Origin: Acinetobacter chengduensis
Lineage (GTDB): Bacteria > Pseudomonadota > Gammaproteobacteria > Pseudomonadales > Moraxellaceae
DNA length: 64,000 nucleotides
Direction of reading: 5' to 3'
Assembly: GCF_003664645.1 (NCBI RefSeq)
Contig: NZ_RCHC01000003.1
Coordinates: 62,001-126,000 of the forward strand
Positions within the stretch are counted from its first letter, which is position 1. Every line of letters begins with the position of its first letter. The notes beneath the pieces are model-generated. The model was not told where the DNA came from. It did no database searches and saw only the letters and a program-made list of their open reading frames with translations. The position numbers and the translations under genes are program-made. This document shows positions 27,413 to 36,914 of this stretch, one piece after another.

Positions 27413-27964
27413 TTATGCTGAAATATCTTTTTTTAAATGAACTAAGTGCACTTCAACCGTTGGAATGCCTACATCCAACTGAGTTGGATAAGCTTCCGTA
27501 TAACCACTCTGCTGATAACCTGCTCGTTCATAAAATGCAATGAGTGATTGGCGCACATGCAATACATACATATTAATGCATTCCACTTCAGCATAATTAT
27601 CACGGATATATTGCTCTACAAATGTTAAAAATTGACGCCCCAAACCCTGATTTTGAAATTCCGGTTGCACGGCAAATGTGCCAATTTCTAGCTGACTAGC
27701 ATCTTCTGAATCATGGGTTAAACCTATACAACCCAGAAGTATAGGGTGTTGTTTTGTGCTATCAGCTGTAGGCTTTTCACATACCCATAATTCAAAGTCT
27801 GGATTTGTAAGTAAATTTTCTAGTTGTTTAATCTGTATACGTTGGCCTTGAATAACATGCTGTTCATTGGTCCAACTCCGACCAATATTTTCACGATAGG
27901 CTTGATTAATTAAAACAACTAAATTCTGAATATCGTTTGATACTGCAGGACGAAATGTATTCAT
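27413..27964 (-). CDS. GNAT family N-acetyltransferase
   Basis: This 183-residue acetyl-CoA-dependent transferase has the GNAT core. LEIGTFAVQPEFQNQGLGRQFL contains motif A with the Q-x-x-G-x-G/A acetyl-CoA loop, and VRQSLIAFYERAGYQQSG is the motif B helix. The substrate is unknown. The start ATG has AAAGG six bases upstream. It lies alone between the lipoprotein gene (convergent) and aroC. It is too long for the GNAT toxins of toxin-antitoxin pairs, and no antitoxin-like gene adjoins it. Confidence 0.82.
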   Translation of the reverse strand: MNTFRPAVSNDIQNLVVLINQAYRENIGRSWTNEQHVIQGQRIQIKQLENLLTNPDFELWVCEKPTADSTKQHPILLGCIGLTHDSEDASQLEIGTFAVQPEFQNQGLGRQFLTFVEQYIRDNYAEVECINMYVLHVRQSLIAFYERAGYQQSGYTEAYPTQLDVGIPTVEVHLVHLKKDISA

Positions 27965-28033
27965 AACGGGCCTTTAAATAATATTATTTAATAAAAATAT
28001 AAAGTTAATTTATTTTTATTCTAAATTTTAATT

Positions 28034-28063
28034 AAAAAAACCAGACTGAAGTCTGGTTTTTTT
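28034..28063 (-). terminator. Terminator of aroC
   Basis: A7-CCAGACT, short loop, AGTCTGG-T7. The A/T tails let it work on both strands. It lies just past the aroC stop. Confidence 0.88.
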
Positions 28064-28075
28064 AGAGGATACTTC

Positions 28076-29161
28076 TTAAATAGGTTCAAATGGTGCAACC
28101 ACATCTGCATTTTGCGCTCTATGACGCATGAAATGATCCATGAGCACAATTGCAAGCATCGCTTCTGCAATAGGTGTAGCGCGAACGCCCACGCAAGGGT
28201 CATGACGACCTTTGGTTAAAACATCTGTGTCTTCACGATTAATCGTAATGGTTTTACCAGGCGTGGTAATCGATGCTGTTGGTTTTAAAGCAATAGATAC
28301 ACGAATATCTTGACCGCTTGAAATACCACCTAAAATACCGCCGGCATGATTTGCCAAGAAACCATCAGTCGTCAGTTCATCACGTGTTTCATGCCCAAAT
28401 TGCTCAGCAACAGCAAAACCGTCGCCAATTTCAACACCTTTTACAGCATTAATAGACATCATGGCATGGGCAATATCTGCATCTAATCGATCAAATACAG
28501 GTTCGCCCCAACCTACAGGCACTTGAGTCGCAATGATCTCAAGTTTCGCGCCACAGCTGGTACCTTGTTCACGAAGCGATGTTACCAAAGCTTCGAAACG
28601 AGGGACTGCATCAGCATCACCGCAGAAAAATGGATTATTTGGAACTTCATTCCAATCCAATTTTTCAGCTTTTTCAGTTCCAATTTGTGTTACATGGCCA
28701 CGGATTTCAATACCAAATTTTTCAAGCAAGAATTTTTTAGCAATCGCACCAGCAGCCACGCGCATTGCAGTTTCACGTGCACTTGAACGTCCACCACCAC
28801 GGTAATCACGGAAACCATACTTATGGGTATAGGTATAGTCTGCATGACCTGGGCGGAAGGTTTGTGCAATATTGCCATAATCTTTCGATTTTTGGTCCGT
28901 ATTACGAATAAGTAAACCAATTGAAGTGCCAGTGGTTTTACCCTCAAACACACCCGAAATAATTTCCACTTCATCTGGTTCTTTGCGCTGAGTTGCAAAT
29001 TTAGATGTGCCCGGCTTACGTCGGTCTAAATCTTTTTGTAAATCAGCTTCAGTTAATTCAATACCTGGTGGCACACCATCAACGATGGCCATAAGGCCAA
29101 CGCCGTGAGATTCACCACAAGTCGTTACACGGAACAGTTGCCCTATACTATTACCTGCCAT
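28076..29161 (-). CDS. aroC: Chorismate synthase
   Basis: AroC removes phosphate from EPSP to make chorismate, the last shikimate-pathway step, using reduced FMN. The 361-residue protein carries the GESHG block near 16-20, [17 protein letters not shown], the signature [20 protein letters not shown], and [13 protein letters not shown] with the active-site histidines nearby. Length is standard. An AAGGAG precedes the ATG by nine bases. It lies 13 bases after prmB, so the two are probably one transcript, an arrangement common in gammaproteobacteria. Confidence 0.97.
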   Translation of the reverse strand: MAGNSIGQLFRVTTCGESHGVGLMAIVDGVPPGIELTEADLQKDLDRRKPGTSKFATQRKEPDEVEIISGVFEGKTTGTSIGLLIRNTDQKSKDYGNIAQTFRPGHADYTYTHKYGFRDYRGGGRSSARETAMRVAAGAIAKKFLLEKFGIEIRGHVTQIGTEKAEKLDWNEVPNNPFFCGDADAVPRFEALVTSLREQGTSCGAKLEIIATQVPVGWGEPVFDRLDADIAHAMMSINAVKGVEIGDGFAVAEQFGHETRDELTTDGFLANHAGGILGGISSGQDIRVSIALKPTASITTPGKTITINREDTDVLTKGRHDPCVGVRATPIAEAMLAIVLMDHFMRHRAQNADVVAPFEPI

Positions 29162-29174
29162 GTCAAACGACTCC

Positions 29175-30185
29175 TTATGCTTGAATAGATTGAATGAATA
29201 AATCGCGGAATGTACGGCACTGTTCCGCAGTCAAAGCAAAGATGCCTGTACCGCCTTTTTGGAACTGCAACCAGTAAAAGTCAACGGTATTGAAGTTTTG
29301 ACGCATTGCCCATTCAGAGTTACCCACTTCAATTACGATCAAGCCGTTTTCAGTAAGGTAATCCGCCGCTTGTGCCAACATTTTACGCACAAGATCCAAA
29401 CCATCTTGCCCTGCTGCTAATGCAAGTTCAGGCTCATGATGGAATTCATCTGGTAAATCAGCCATATCTTCAGCATCCACATAAGGTGGATTTGATACGA
29501 TTAAATCGTATTGATTTTCTGCTGGGATTTTTGCAAATAAGTCAGATTCAAGCAAAGCCACTTGGTACTGTTTATTATGATGTTCTGCATTAATCGAAGC
29601 CACTTCAAGTGCTTCTTTAGAAATATCTGTTGCATCCACTTCTGCATCTGGATAAGCATAAGCTAAAGCAATTGCAATACAACCAGACCCAGTACACATA
29701 TCTAAAATACGTTGCGGTGTTTTAGGATTTGGGTTTTCTGGCAAGTTATTTACAGCCGCGCCCATCTGCCCATTTTCACCCAAGCAATACGGCGCAAAAC
29801 GGTTTTCAATCAGCTCTGCAATTGGAGAACGTGGAATAAGCACACGCTCATCAACATAGAATGGTTTGCCATAAAAATATGCCAAATTGAGTAAGTATGA
29901 AGTTGGCACTTTTTCGTTAATACGACGTTCAAGTAAAGCTAAAAACTCAGTAGCTTCGCTCGGCAAAACTTTCGCATCTAAAATTTCAGCGTCTGCATTC
30001 CAATCTAATGATAAGGTCTGTAAAACCAATGCAGAGCTTTCAGCGAAATAGTCTTCTGTACCTTGACCTAAATGTGCATCGTATTGACGTAATGCTGTTA
30101 CACCAAAACGAATGTAATCTCGAATGGTGGATAAATTTTCAGCAGCTTCCTGCAAATGTTCAGGGCTAATAGTCGGTCGATCCAC
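29175..30185 (-). CDS. prmB: Ribosomal protein uL3 glutamine methyltransferase
   Basis: PrmB methylates a glutamine of 50S protein L3 with S-adenosylmethionine. The 336-residue protein has the HemK/PrmB N-terminal helical domain, the SAM motif [14 protein letters not shown] (162-175), and the catalytic NPPY at 232-235 ([11 protein letters not shown]). The N-terminal extension separates it from PrmC/HemK. A Gly/Asn/Pro-rich insert near 135-155 ([19 protein letters not shown]) is longer than usual and is probably a surface loop. The start is GTG with GGAG nine bases upstream. It is the first gene of a prmB-aroC unit. Confidence 0.92.
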   Translation of the reverse strand: MDRPTISPEHLQEAAENLSTIRDYIRFGVTALRQYDAHLGQGTEDYFAESSALVLQTLSLDWNADAEILDAKVLPSEATEFLALLERRINEKVPTSYLLNLAYFYGKPFYVDERVLIPRSPIAELIENRFAPYCLGENGQMGAAVNNLPENPNPKTPQRILDMCTGSGCIAIALAYAYPDAEVDATDISKEALEVASINAEHHNKQYQVALLESDLFAKIPAENQYDLIVSNPPYVDAEDMADLPDEFHHEPELALAAGQDGLDLVRKMLAQAADYLTENGLIVIEVGNSEWAMRQNFNTVDFYWLQFQKGGTGIFALTAEQCRTFRDLFIQSIQA

Positions 30186-30258
30186 TTAAGGCGTCTCCAA
30201 GGTCATATTTTTTAAAACGCCTTATGATACCTTAGTTTTCATGGTTTTTTTGCAAAAA

Positions 30259-30654
30259 TCACTTCATATTTTTATTGTTCAAACGGACTTCCATCATATC
30301 AGCATGCGACATTGTCATTTGGAGTGCACAACTAGAATTTGAAATAGAAAATGCTTTTGCTTTTTTATTTTGAATATTACATGCATGATCTCGACGCTGT
30401 AGCCAAACATCTTGAGACTGTTTTACTAGCGCTTGTTCGTTTTCTGCGGTTGTTTTTAGTGTTAATTTATACAAGTGTTTCACGCGTTTATTTTGCGCTT
30501 TGTATTCTTTAATCTGACAAGTATTAATACTATCAGATTGGCTTTGAGCTTTTCTCATACACGCTTCAAAATCGGCTGTGTAACCTAATGCAAATGCATT
30601 CACTGAAAAACCAGCACATGTAATAAACAAACCCTGTATTAAGCGCTTCTTCAT
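30259..30654 (-). CDS. Small secreted LprI/DUF1311 family protein
   Basis: The 131-residue product has a signal peptide ending near NAFALG. The mature part has paired cysteines (EACMRKA, NTCQIKEYK), a helix with DVWLQRRDHAC and a late Cys in SSCALQM, the LprI/DUF1311 pattern. Family members are periplasmic, and a few are lysozyme inhibitors; the role here is not known. The ATG at 30654 follows GGGGA by about seven bases, and the TTG at 30675 lacks that. It is related in pattern to the gene at 23235-23882. Confidence 0.7.
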   Translation of the reverse strand: MKKRLIQGLFITCAGFSVNAFALGYTADFEACMRKAQSQSDSINTCQIKEYKAQNKRVKHLYKLTLKTTAENEQALVKQSQDVWLQRRDHACNIQNKKAKAFSISNSSCALQMTMSHADMMEVRLNNKNMK

Positions 30655-30810
30655 TATCCCATCCCCAATACACAAACAAATATTTATATAAAATTATTCT
30701 GCATTTATATCATCTTAGATTTGTATTTTAAATGCTTTAACAAAGCGTGATTGAAAATTAAAAATTTAACTTCATATTACATACACTAAGTTCACTACAT
30801 TTGATGAAAC

Positions 30811-31116
30811 ATGAGCTACAAGCACAATAACCTAATGGCAATGCGTCAAAATTACTGGGATGATGCACATACGCCTCGTGTTCATGAAGAAAAATTGTTT
30901 TTTCAACGCCTTCTAAATGATTTAGGTGTCTTTGAAAAAGCCAGTCTTGAGGACGCAAAATCATTATTTTTTAGTCTTCCCAGCATTATTCTTATTAAAG
31001 GCTATGCCAAAGGTTTTACAGAACCTTCGATTCAACAACTCATTACACAGCACATCGAGTTGCATCGTAATGAACTGCAACAAAAATTTGATGTCAAAAT
31101 TAAATTCAGGGTCTAA
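30811..31116 (+). CDS. Hypothetical protein, 101 residues
   Basis: I do not recognise this soluble protein. It is rich in charged and aromatic residues, has no signal or membrane segment, and looks mostly helical (FFQRLLNDLG, PSIQQLITQHIELHRNELQQKF). The first ATG has only a GATGAA-like ribosome binding site; a second ATG lies at 30835. It sits in a gap between the divergent LprI-like gene and the ABC1 kinase gene, with no overlap. Codon use is like that of neighbouring genes. It is probably real. Confidence 0.5.
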   Translation: MSYKHNNLMAMRQNYWDDAHTPRVHEEKLFFQRLLNDLGVFEKASLEDAKSLFFSLPSIILIKGYAKGFTEPSIQQLITQHIELHRNELQQKFDVKIKFRV

Positions 31117-31260
31117 AGCCTTTTATTCTCTTATTTTAGAATTTTCAGTTGCATAACTACACTGTAAATTCAGCATGTTGAACTTTTTTAATACGTGCAG
31201 ACCATGTAAGATTCGCTACAATGAATTTTTCTGCGAACTGTTGAACAGGATTAAGTTTAA

Positions 31261-32634
31261 ATGTCAGATCAGAACGATAAGCTTAAACAATTGAAAACCT
31301 CCTCCATGGATCGACGCTTATCGATTGCGAAAGCCTCTTTACTGGCTGGTACGCGCTGGGCTGCCTCAAGTGCAAGCACAATGTTCTCAAGTGAAGAAGA
31401 AAAAGAACGTAAACGTAAAAAAGCGATGAAAGAACAAGCTGAGTATCTGGTCGCAGAAATTGGCAAACTCAAAGGCTCTATTGTTAAAATAGGCCAAATG
31501 ATGGCTTTATATGGCGAACATTTTTTACCTGAAGAAATTACTCAAGCCTTAAATACGCTGAATAACCAAACTGTTGCTTTGGCATGGCCTGCCATCAAAG
31601 CGCAACTTGAAACACAGTTAGGTTCAAAATTAAACGATCTCACAATTGATCATGAGCCATTAGGTACTGCGTCTTTGGCACAAGTCCATCGCGCAACCCG
31701 CAAATCAGATGGCTTAGAGTTAGTGTTAAAAGTTCAATATCCTGGTGTTGCAGATGCCATTGATTCAGATATGAACTTATTTAAGAACATGCTTAAGCTG
31801 ACACGAATGGTGCCTCAAACACGTGAGTTCGACCAATGGTTTGAAGAAGTTCGCGAAATGATGCATCGTGAAGTGAACTATAAAATTGAGGCAGATACTA
31901 CTCGCCGTTTTGGTGCTCGCTTAAAAGAAGACCCGCGCTATGCAGTGCCACAGATTATTGATGATTACTGTACTGGCCAAGTGCTATGCATGACATTTGA
32001 ACGCGGTGTGCCAATTAACAGCCCTGTTATGCTATCGCTTCCTCAAGAACGACGTAATGCTTTAGGTGAAGCTTCACTTGAAATTGCAGTTCGTGAAATA
32101 TTCGAATGGGGTGAAATGCAAACCGATCCAAATTTTGGTAATTATTTAGTTCGCTTAGGTGATGGTGCAACAGTACAAGATAAAATTGTGTTACTTGACT
32201 TTGGTGCGATTCGTCAATTTGATGCCAATCTATTGAAAGTTGCGCGTAATTTAATTGAAGCTGGATACCATCATGATGCCTCAGAAATGGTGAATGCGAT
32301 GACAGGCTATGAATTCTTTGATGCCATGCCTCTGAGTATTAAACCAGATATGGCCAAAGTATTTTTACTGGCAACAGAGGCTTTTAGTAGCCCGTTAAAT
32401 AACCCAGACTTGCCTGCTGGCGTGATGGATGAACACTTACGCTACGATTGGAAAAAGAGCCAATTACATAGTCGTGTGATGCAACGTGCATCTAAGTCTA
32501 TGGCATCGCGCTACTTTAGTATTCCACCCAAAGAATTTATGTTTATAAGCCGTAAATTCATTGGTGCATATACTTTTATGACGGTGATTGAAGCAAAAAC
32601 CAATGTTCGCAATATGATCCAAAAATATCAATAA
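31261..32634 (+). CDS. ABC1/UbiB-family atypical kinase
   Basis: This 457-residue protein has the ABC1 (UbiB/ADCK) kinase features: the KxGQ motif in GSIVKIGQMM (76-79), an Ala-rich loop LGTASLAQVHRA in place of a Gly-rich loop, a Lys in LVLKVQYPG, QTDPNFGNYLV with the catalytic loop, and VLLDFGAIRQF (DFG). ABC1 proteins support ubiquinone synthesis or quinone handling. This one lacks the two C-terminal membrane helices of E. coli UbiB and is shorter (546 there), so it is probably a soluble AarF-type paralog. No ubi genes lie beside it. The family is certain, the target unknown. Confidence 0.85.
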   Translation: MSDQNDKLKQLKTSSMDRRLSIAKASLLAGTRWAASSASTMFSSEEEKERKRKKAMKEQAEYLVAEIGKLKGSIVKIGQMMALYGEHFLPEEITQALNTLNNQTVALAWPAIKAQLETQLGSKLNDLTIDHEPLGTASLAQVHRATRKSDGLELVLKVQYPGVADAIDSDMNLFKNMLKLTRMVPQTREFDQWFEEVREMMHREVNYKIEADTTRRFGARLKEDPRYAVPQIIDDYCTGQVLCMTFERGVPINSPVMLSLPQERRNALGEASLEIAVREIFEWGEMQTDPNFGNYLVRLGDGATVQDKIVLLDFGAIRQFDANLLKVARNLIEAGYHHDASEMVNAMTGYEFFDAMPLSIKPDMAKVFLLATEAFSSPLNNPDLPAGVMDEHLRYDWKKSQLHSRVMQRASKSMASRYFSIPPKEFMFISRKFIGAYTFMTVIEAKTNVRNMIQKYQ

Positions 32635-32641
32635 AAATTCA

Positions 32642-32670
32642 GGCTTGAATGATACAGTGTCATTCAAGCC
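32642..32670 (+). terminator. Hairpin after the ABC1 kinase gene
   Basis: A perfect 11-base stem, GGCTTGAATGA/TCATTCAAGCC, lies 8 bases past the stop. There is no T-run after it, so it may stabilise the 3' end rather than terminate. Confidence 0.5.
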
Positions 32671-32778
32671 AATTTATCCAAAAAATAAAATTTTAAAATG
32701 ATTATTAAGTTATTAAAAATCAACAGATTAAATACAAAATCTAGATTCTATTTTACCGTTTATCTTAGCCAATAAACA

Positions 32779-32818
32779 ATGTCAAAACTGACATAGTTTT
32801 TTTAAACTGCAAATGTCA
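32779..32818. promoter_or_regulatory. Inverted repeat plus extra half-site before the acyl-CoA dehydrogenases
   Basis: ATGTCA-AAAC-TGACAT (32779-32794) is a perfect 6-base inverted repeat, and a third ATGTCA lies at 32813-32818, about 40 bases before the ATG. This looks like an operator for a TetR- or GntR-type regulator of fatty-acid genes. The regulator is not identified. Confidence 0.4.
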
Positions 32819-32859
32819 GCATAAAAATAAGCATAAATTTGCGCTAAGGAATAATCCGT

Positions 32860-34155
32860 ATGACCAGCATGGTAAATAAAGCCCAAGGATTTGGGTTATC
32901 ACTCATTACAAAAATTGCAGGCAGTGAAGTATTAGATCAACTAAAACTTCGAAAGTTTGTAGAAAAATCACTTTATCAAGGTTCAAAAGCTGGATTCAAA
33001 ACACTGAACCAAACACAAAAAATTTTTAAACCTCAGCCTAATCTCAGCAAACAGCGCTTATCCAATCAACAAAAATCACTTTTTGATTTAAGTTTGAGTG
33101 AAGAGCAAACCATGATCTGTGATGCCATGAAGCAATTTGCCAATGAGGTTCTACGACCTCTAGCTGCGCAAGCAAATCATGACGAATTATTTCCACAACA
33201 ACTATGGCAACATAGTGCAGAGCTAGGCTTAAATTTTTATGCTTTACCAGAAAGCCTCGGTGGTGTTGCAACTGAAAAAAATATTGTGACCAATCTACTG
33301 ATTGCAGAGAAACTTGCACATGGAGATTTTAGTTTATGTGCTGGACTCCTCTCTAGTTTTAGTGCCATTAATGCACTCACGCAATGGGGCACAGCGGATA
33401 TTCAAGCCAAATATCTCACTGCTTTTAGTACAGATCCAGAACTTAAAGCCAGTTTTGCTGTGCAAGAGAACACACCTGCCTTTAATCCATTTGAACTTAA
33501 AACCCAAGCAACCGACCATAATGGCCAATATCGTATTAGTGGCGAAAAAACAGCTGTCCTCTTAGGTGAATCTGCGGATATTTTACTGGTCAATGCCATG
33601 CTCAATGGTCAACCCGAAGTTTTTGTGGTACCTCGCCACTCCTCTATTCAGTTTAAAAAATCATCTGCAATGGGCTTAAAACCAGCAGAAACCGTGACTT
33701 TATATTTTAAAAATACCCCTGCTGAGCGTCTGTCTGACCAAGACTTTAATTACAGCTCATTTTTAGATTTGGGCAATTTAATGTGGTGTGCACTTGCGAT
33801 TGGTACATGCACTGCAGCCAAAGAATATTGCATTCAATATGCCAATGAACGTACGGCTTTTGGTGAGCCTATTTCTCATCGTCAAAGTGTCGCATTTATG
33901 ATTGCCGATATGGCCATTGAAATTGAAGCGATGCGTATGCTGTTACTCAATGCGGCTAGCCTTGCTGAATCTGGGCAATCTTTCCATCGCGAGGCTTATT
34001 TAGCACGTCTGCTTTGTGCTGAAAAATCGATGAAAATTGGAACAGACAGTGTGCAAATTTTAGGTGGACATGGCTTTACCAAAGAGCACCCTGTAGAGCG
34101 TTGGTATCGTGACTTACGTGCCGTAGCCATCATGCAATCAGGTTTACACGCCTAA
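32860..34155 (+). CDS. Acyl-CoA dehydrogenase-like protein lacking the catalytic glutamate
   Basis: This 431-residue protein has the acyl-CoA dehydrogenase fold: SLSEEQTMICDAMKQFA at the start of the helical domain, the mid-domain FAD region, NERTAFGEPISHRQSVAF, and ILGGHGFTKEHPVERWYRD. The usual C-terminal EGT with the catalytic Glu is missing: the protein ends 13 residues after the RWYRD block (in MQSGLHA). The alternative Glu of isovaleryl-type enzymes is also absent (LDLGNL). It may be inactive alone and pair with the next gene product. An N-terminal extension of about 80 residues is unusual. It lies 22 bases before the second dehydrogenase gene and is co-transcribed with it. Confidence 0.85.
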   Translation: MTSMVNKAQGFGLSLITKIAGSEVLDQLKLRKFVEKSLYQGSKAGFKTLNQTQKIFKPQPNLSKQRLSNQQKSLFDLSLSEEQTMICDAMKQFANEVLRPLAAQANHDELFPQQLWQHSAELGLNFYALPESLGGVATEKNIVTNLLIAEKLAHGDFSLCAGLLSSFSAINALTQWGTADIQAKYLTAFSTDPELKASFAVQENTPAFNPFELKTQATDHNGQYRISGEKTAVLLGESADILLVNAMLNGQPEVFVVPRHSSIQFKKSSAMGLKPAETVTLYFKNTPAERLSDQDFNYSSFLDLGNLMWCALAIGTCTAAKEYCIQYANERTAFGEPISHRQSVAFMIADMAIEIEAMRMLLLNAASLAESGQSFHREAYLARLLCAEKSMKIGTDSVQILGGHGFTKEHPVERWYRDLRAVAIMQSGLHA

Positions 34156-34177
34156 AATATAAGACAAGGACATCGTT

Positions 34178-35377
34178 ATGAATTTGCAGAATCCAAAAAA
34201 ATTTAAAATGCTGATCGATCAAGCACACGAAGTCGCATTAAATGTACTACGTCCCATTTCACGCAAATATGATAAAGCTGAACATAGCTATCCCAAAGAG
34301 CTCGACATGCTGTCATCACTGGTCGATGGCATGAACCAAGGCGGTGACGGTTTAAATGCAGGTGCGGCGGTCAACAAACGCGGTGACACCCAAACAGGCA
34401 ATAAAAATGGCGTAAATATGTCAACAGCATTAAGCGTTGTTGAAATGTGCTATGGCGATACAGGCCTATTACTCTCTATGCCCCGTCAAGGCTTAGGAAA
34501 TTCTGCTATTGCTGCTGTGGCAAATGACGAACAACTTAAGCGATTTGAGGGTGTGTGGGCTGCCATGGCGATTACAGAACCTAGCTGTGGTTCGGACTCG
34601 GCTGCCATTCGTACAACCGCAACTTTGGATGGGGATCACTACATTCTCAATGGCGAAAAAATCTTTGTCACCAGTGGTGAACGTGCAGATGCTATTGTCG
34701 TTTGGGCCACTTTAGATAAAAAACTGGGCCGTGCCGCTATTAAATCCTTTGTAGTCGAAAAAGGCACTCCTGGAATGAACATAGACCGACTAGAACATAA
34801 GCTCGGTATTAAAGCTTCAGACACAGCTGCTATTAGCTTTATCAACTGTCGCGTTCCAGCAACTAACTTGTTAGGCAATGCCGAAATAGATGTGGCTAAA
34901 GGTTTTGCAGGCGTAATGGAAACCTTCGACAACACTCGACCATTAGTAGCTGCCATGGCGATTGGTTGTGCAAAAGCATCTTTAGAACGTATTAAAGAAA
35001 TATTTAAAGACTCACTTGATGCTACTTATGCAACTCCCTACTTACAAACATCAAATATTGCTGCGCAAATCTATCGTATGGAAGCTGATTGGGAAGCTGC
35101 TCGCCTATTAATGATTAAAGCAGCATGGATGGCTGACAACAAAATTCCAAATTCACGTGAAGCATCTATTTCAAAAGCAAAAGCAGGCCGTGTAGCCAAT
35201 GAAATCACCTTAAAATGTGTCGAATTAGCATCATGTGTGGGCTATAACGAAGATGAATTACTTGAAAAATGGGCGCGTGATTCAAAAATTCTAGATATTT
35301 TCGAAGGCACCCAGCAAATTCAACAACTCATTATTGCTCGTCGTGAGTTAGGTAAGACCTCAAGTGAACTGAAATAA
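34178..35377 (+). CDS. Acyl-CoA dehydrogenase
   Basis: This 399-residue flavoenzyme should insert a trans-2 double bond in an acyl-CoA and pass electrons to ETF. It has the substrate/FAD signature AMAITEPSCGSDSAAIRTTA, FVTSGERADAIVVWAT, and the C-terminal ARDSKILDIFEGTQQIQQLI with the catalytic Glu at 376. The N-terminal domain contains an unusual polar insert around GGDGLNAGAAVNKRGDTQTG, near residues 50-75. It lies directly after a homolog that lacks the catalytic Glu, which suggests a two-subunit enzyme. Chain-length preference is unknown. Confidence 0.88.
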   Translation: MNLQNPKKFKMLIDQAHEVALNVLRPISRKYDKAEHSYPKELDMLSSLVDGMNQGGDGLNAGAAVNKRGDTQTGNKNGVNMSTALSVVEMCYGDTGLLLSMPRQGLGNSAIAAVANDEQLKRFEGVWAAMAITEPSCGSDSAAIRTTATLDGDHYILNGEKIFVTSGERADAIVVWATLDKKLGRAAIKSFVVEKGTPGMNIDRLEHKLGIKASDTAAISFINCRVPATNLLGNAEIDVAKGFAGVMETFDNTRPLVAAMAIGCAKASLERIKEIFKDSLDATYATPYLQTSNIAAQIYRMEADWEAARLLMIKAAWMADNKIPNSREASISKAKAGRVANEITLKCVELASCVGYNEDELLEKWARDSKILDIFEGTQQIQQLIIARRELGKTSSELK

Positions 35378-35416
35378 CAGAATATTGTTGATATTTCCTC
35401 GCATCATAAATACACA

Positions 35417-35458
35417 AGAGATGTTTTTTTTGCTATAAAAAAATCATCTCTTTTTTTA
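35417..35458 (+). terminator. Terminator of the acyl-CoA dehydrogenase pair
   Basis: Arms AGAGATG and CATCTCT, extended by T-rich and A-rich tracts, are followed by a T-run, about 40 bases past the stop. Confidence 0.75.
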
Positions 35459-35468
35459 TCTCATTTTC

Positions 35469-35957
35469 ATGTACCACATTCGCACCATCCAGCAAAAAGA
35501 CAATGTACAAATCGCAGCACTCATTCGCAAAGTTTCACTAGAATTTGGCTTAGCACCTGAATCAGGATTTGCGGTTGCTGACCCCATTTTAGATGACTTA
35601 TATCAAGTGTATAGCCAAGAGCATACACAATATTGGGTAGTGGTTGATCAACATGATCAGGTGTTAGGTGGTGGTGGCATTGCCCCGCTTCTGGGTGATC
35701 CTAATGTTCTCGAAATTCAAAAAATGTACTTTGACGCTTCTGTACGTGGGTTTGGATTTGCCAAAAAGATTTTAGAGCTTGCTTTTGATTTCGCAAAATT
35801 AAATGAGTTCCAAAACTGTTATTTGGAAACAACCGCAAGCTTATGGCAAGCCGTCAAGTTATATGAAAAATTAGGATTTTTACATCTTAAAGCACCGCTG
35901 GGTGCTACGGGCCATAGCCATGCATGTGAAATTTGGATGGCAAAAGACATTGTATAA
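35469..35957 (+). CDS. GNAT family N-acetyltransferase
   Basis: This 162-residue acetyltransferase has GNAT motif A in EIQKMYFDASVRGFGFAKKILE (acetyl-CoA loop R-G-x-G-x-A) and motif B in LWQAVKLYEKLGF. The central GGGGIAPL segment is like the YitI/ElaA-type enzymes. The substrate is unknown. The start ATG directly follows the T-run of the upstream terminator, and its ribosome binding site is weak, so expression may be low. It stands alone. Confidence 0.8.
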   Translation: MYHIRTIQQKDNVQIAALIRKVSLEFGLAPESGFAVADPILDDLYQVYSQEHTQYWVVVDQHDQVLGGGGIAPLLGDPNVLEIQKMYFDASVRGFGFAKKILELAFDFAKLNEFQNCYLETTASLWQAVKLYEKLGFLHLKAPLGATGHSHACEIWMAKDIV

Positions 35958-35996
35958 ATGCTATAGCATGACTTGATAAATACGTGCTATCTAGAT

Positions 35997-36026
35997 GATT
36001 TCATCATGCATTCTGATGGTGAAATC
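35997..36026. other. Hairpin in the gap before the lytic transglycosylase gene
   Basis: GATTTCATCAT and ATGGTGAAATC form an 11-base stem with one G-T pair around an 8-base loop. No T-run follows, so its role is unclear. Confidence 0.3.
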
Positions 36027-36196
36027 CATAATGAATAAGCTAAATTTGTTGGTTTTGTAAAACTAGAAATGATCTGAAGACTTTTTCTAAGTAACATTTT
36101 GCAATCACAATCATGCTTTTATGTGCTTGACCTAATGCCAATGTGCTTGATAATGATGGCAAGTAAAATTTGTAATGCCCATAGAACAGGTCTTTT

Positions 36197-36772
36197 ATGC
36201 TCGCCAATATATTTTTCAATGCTCGCCAAACATTTCCTTCTCAGCACAACATACTGAAGTCCGCTGTTCTTTTTCTAAGTTTAAGCACACTGGCTGGCTG
36301 CTCTTCTCTTGGCGGTGGCTCTGTAGAAAAGCGTGCGAAAAAATTATCTAGTGGCATACAAAGAGCTTATTCTGTTGCTCCACCAACTGCTGATCGCGTA
36401 TCTCCGATGATCATTCAAAGTGCAGAACGCTATCAGATGGATCCATTATTGATGGCTGCTTTAATTCGCCAAGAATCATCTTATCGAAGTACTGTTACAT
36501 CCCCTGCAGGTGCTGTAGGTCTCACGCAAATTATTCCGCGCTACTGGCAAAATACCTGTACAGGTGATTTATTTGATGAAAATACCAATATTAACTGTGG
36601 GACCTACATTCTATCCAAATATACGCAACAAGCTGGCGATAGCAAAAAAGCCTTAGCTTATTACAATGTTGGACCTACAGGTTATAACAATAATCGTGCT
36701 ATGAAAAAACAAGGTAAACGCTATGCCAAGCAAGTCAAAGCTCATCGCAAAACGTTGAAAAGTGCGCTTTAA
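36197..36772 (+). CDS. Membrane-bound lytic transglycosylase, SLT domain lipoprotein
   Basis: This protein cuts peptidoglycan glycan strands to 1,6-anhydro ends. Of its 191 residues, the first 35 form a lipoprotein signal with lipobox LAGC (Cys35) after an unusually long, partly polar leader. The SLT domain follows: YQMDPLLMAALIRQESSYRS with catalytic Glu93, AGAVGLTQIIPRYW, INCGTYILSKY and ALAYYNVGP. The second half is basic, which suits binding to murein. It is short, resembling EmtA/MltC-type catalytic cores. AGG lies upstream of the ATG. Confidence 0.85.
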   Translation: MLANIFFNARQTFPSQHNILKSAVLFLSLSTLAGCSSLGGGSVEKRAKKLSSGIQRAYSVAPPTADRVSPMIIQSAERYQMDPLLMAALIRQESSYRSTVTSPAGAVGLTQIIPRYWQNTCTGDLFDENTNINCGTYILSKYTQQAGDSKKALAYYNVGPTGYNNNRAMKKQGKRYAKQVKAHRKTLKSAL

Positions 36773-36826
36773 ATTTCATTCAATAGCGACCTAAGCTCGT
36801 TTTACCGTAGCTATTGACATAAAAAA

Positions 36827-36859
36827 AAGAGCAATGTGATATTCACATTGCTCTTTTTT
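36827..36859 (+). terminator. Terminator of the lytic transglycosylase gene
   Basis: An AGAGCAATGTGA/TCACATTGCTCT stem with A-run and T-run tails can act on both strands. Confidence 0.88.
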
Positions 36860-36914
36860 CTCTGGCTATCATCAGGTAACAAATTTAGCTGGAGTAAATA
36901 TTTAACGATGGATC

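Noticed and set aside
27413..27964. GNAT toxin of a TacT-type pair (also considered for 35469-35957 and 62499-62951)
   Set aside because: No ribbon-helix-helix antitoxin gene adjoins any of these acetyltransferases.
28523..28998. Several long open frames on both strands inside aroC
   Set aside because: They overlap the well-supported aroC frame completely and have no ribosome binding site or known domain. They are shadow frames.
32698..32776. 25-codon frame after the ABC1 kinase gene
   Set aside because: No ribosome binding site and very AT-rich; no support beyond chance.
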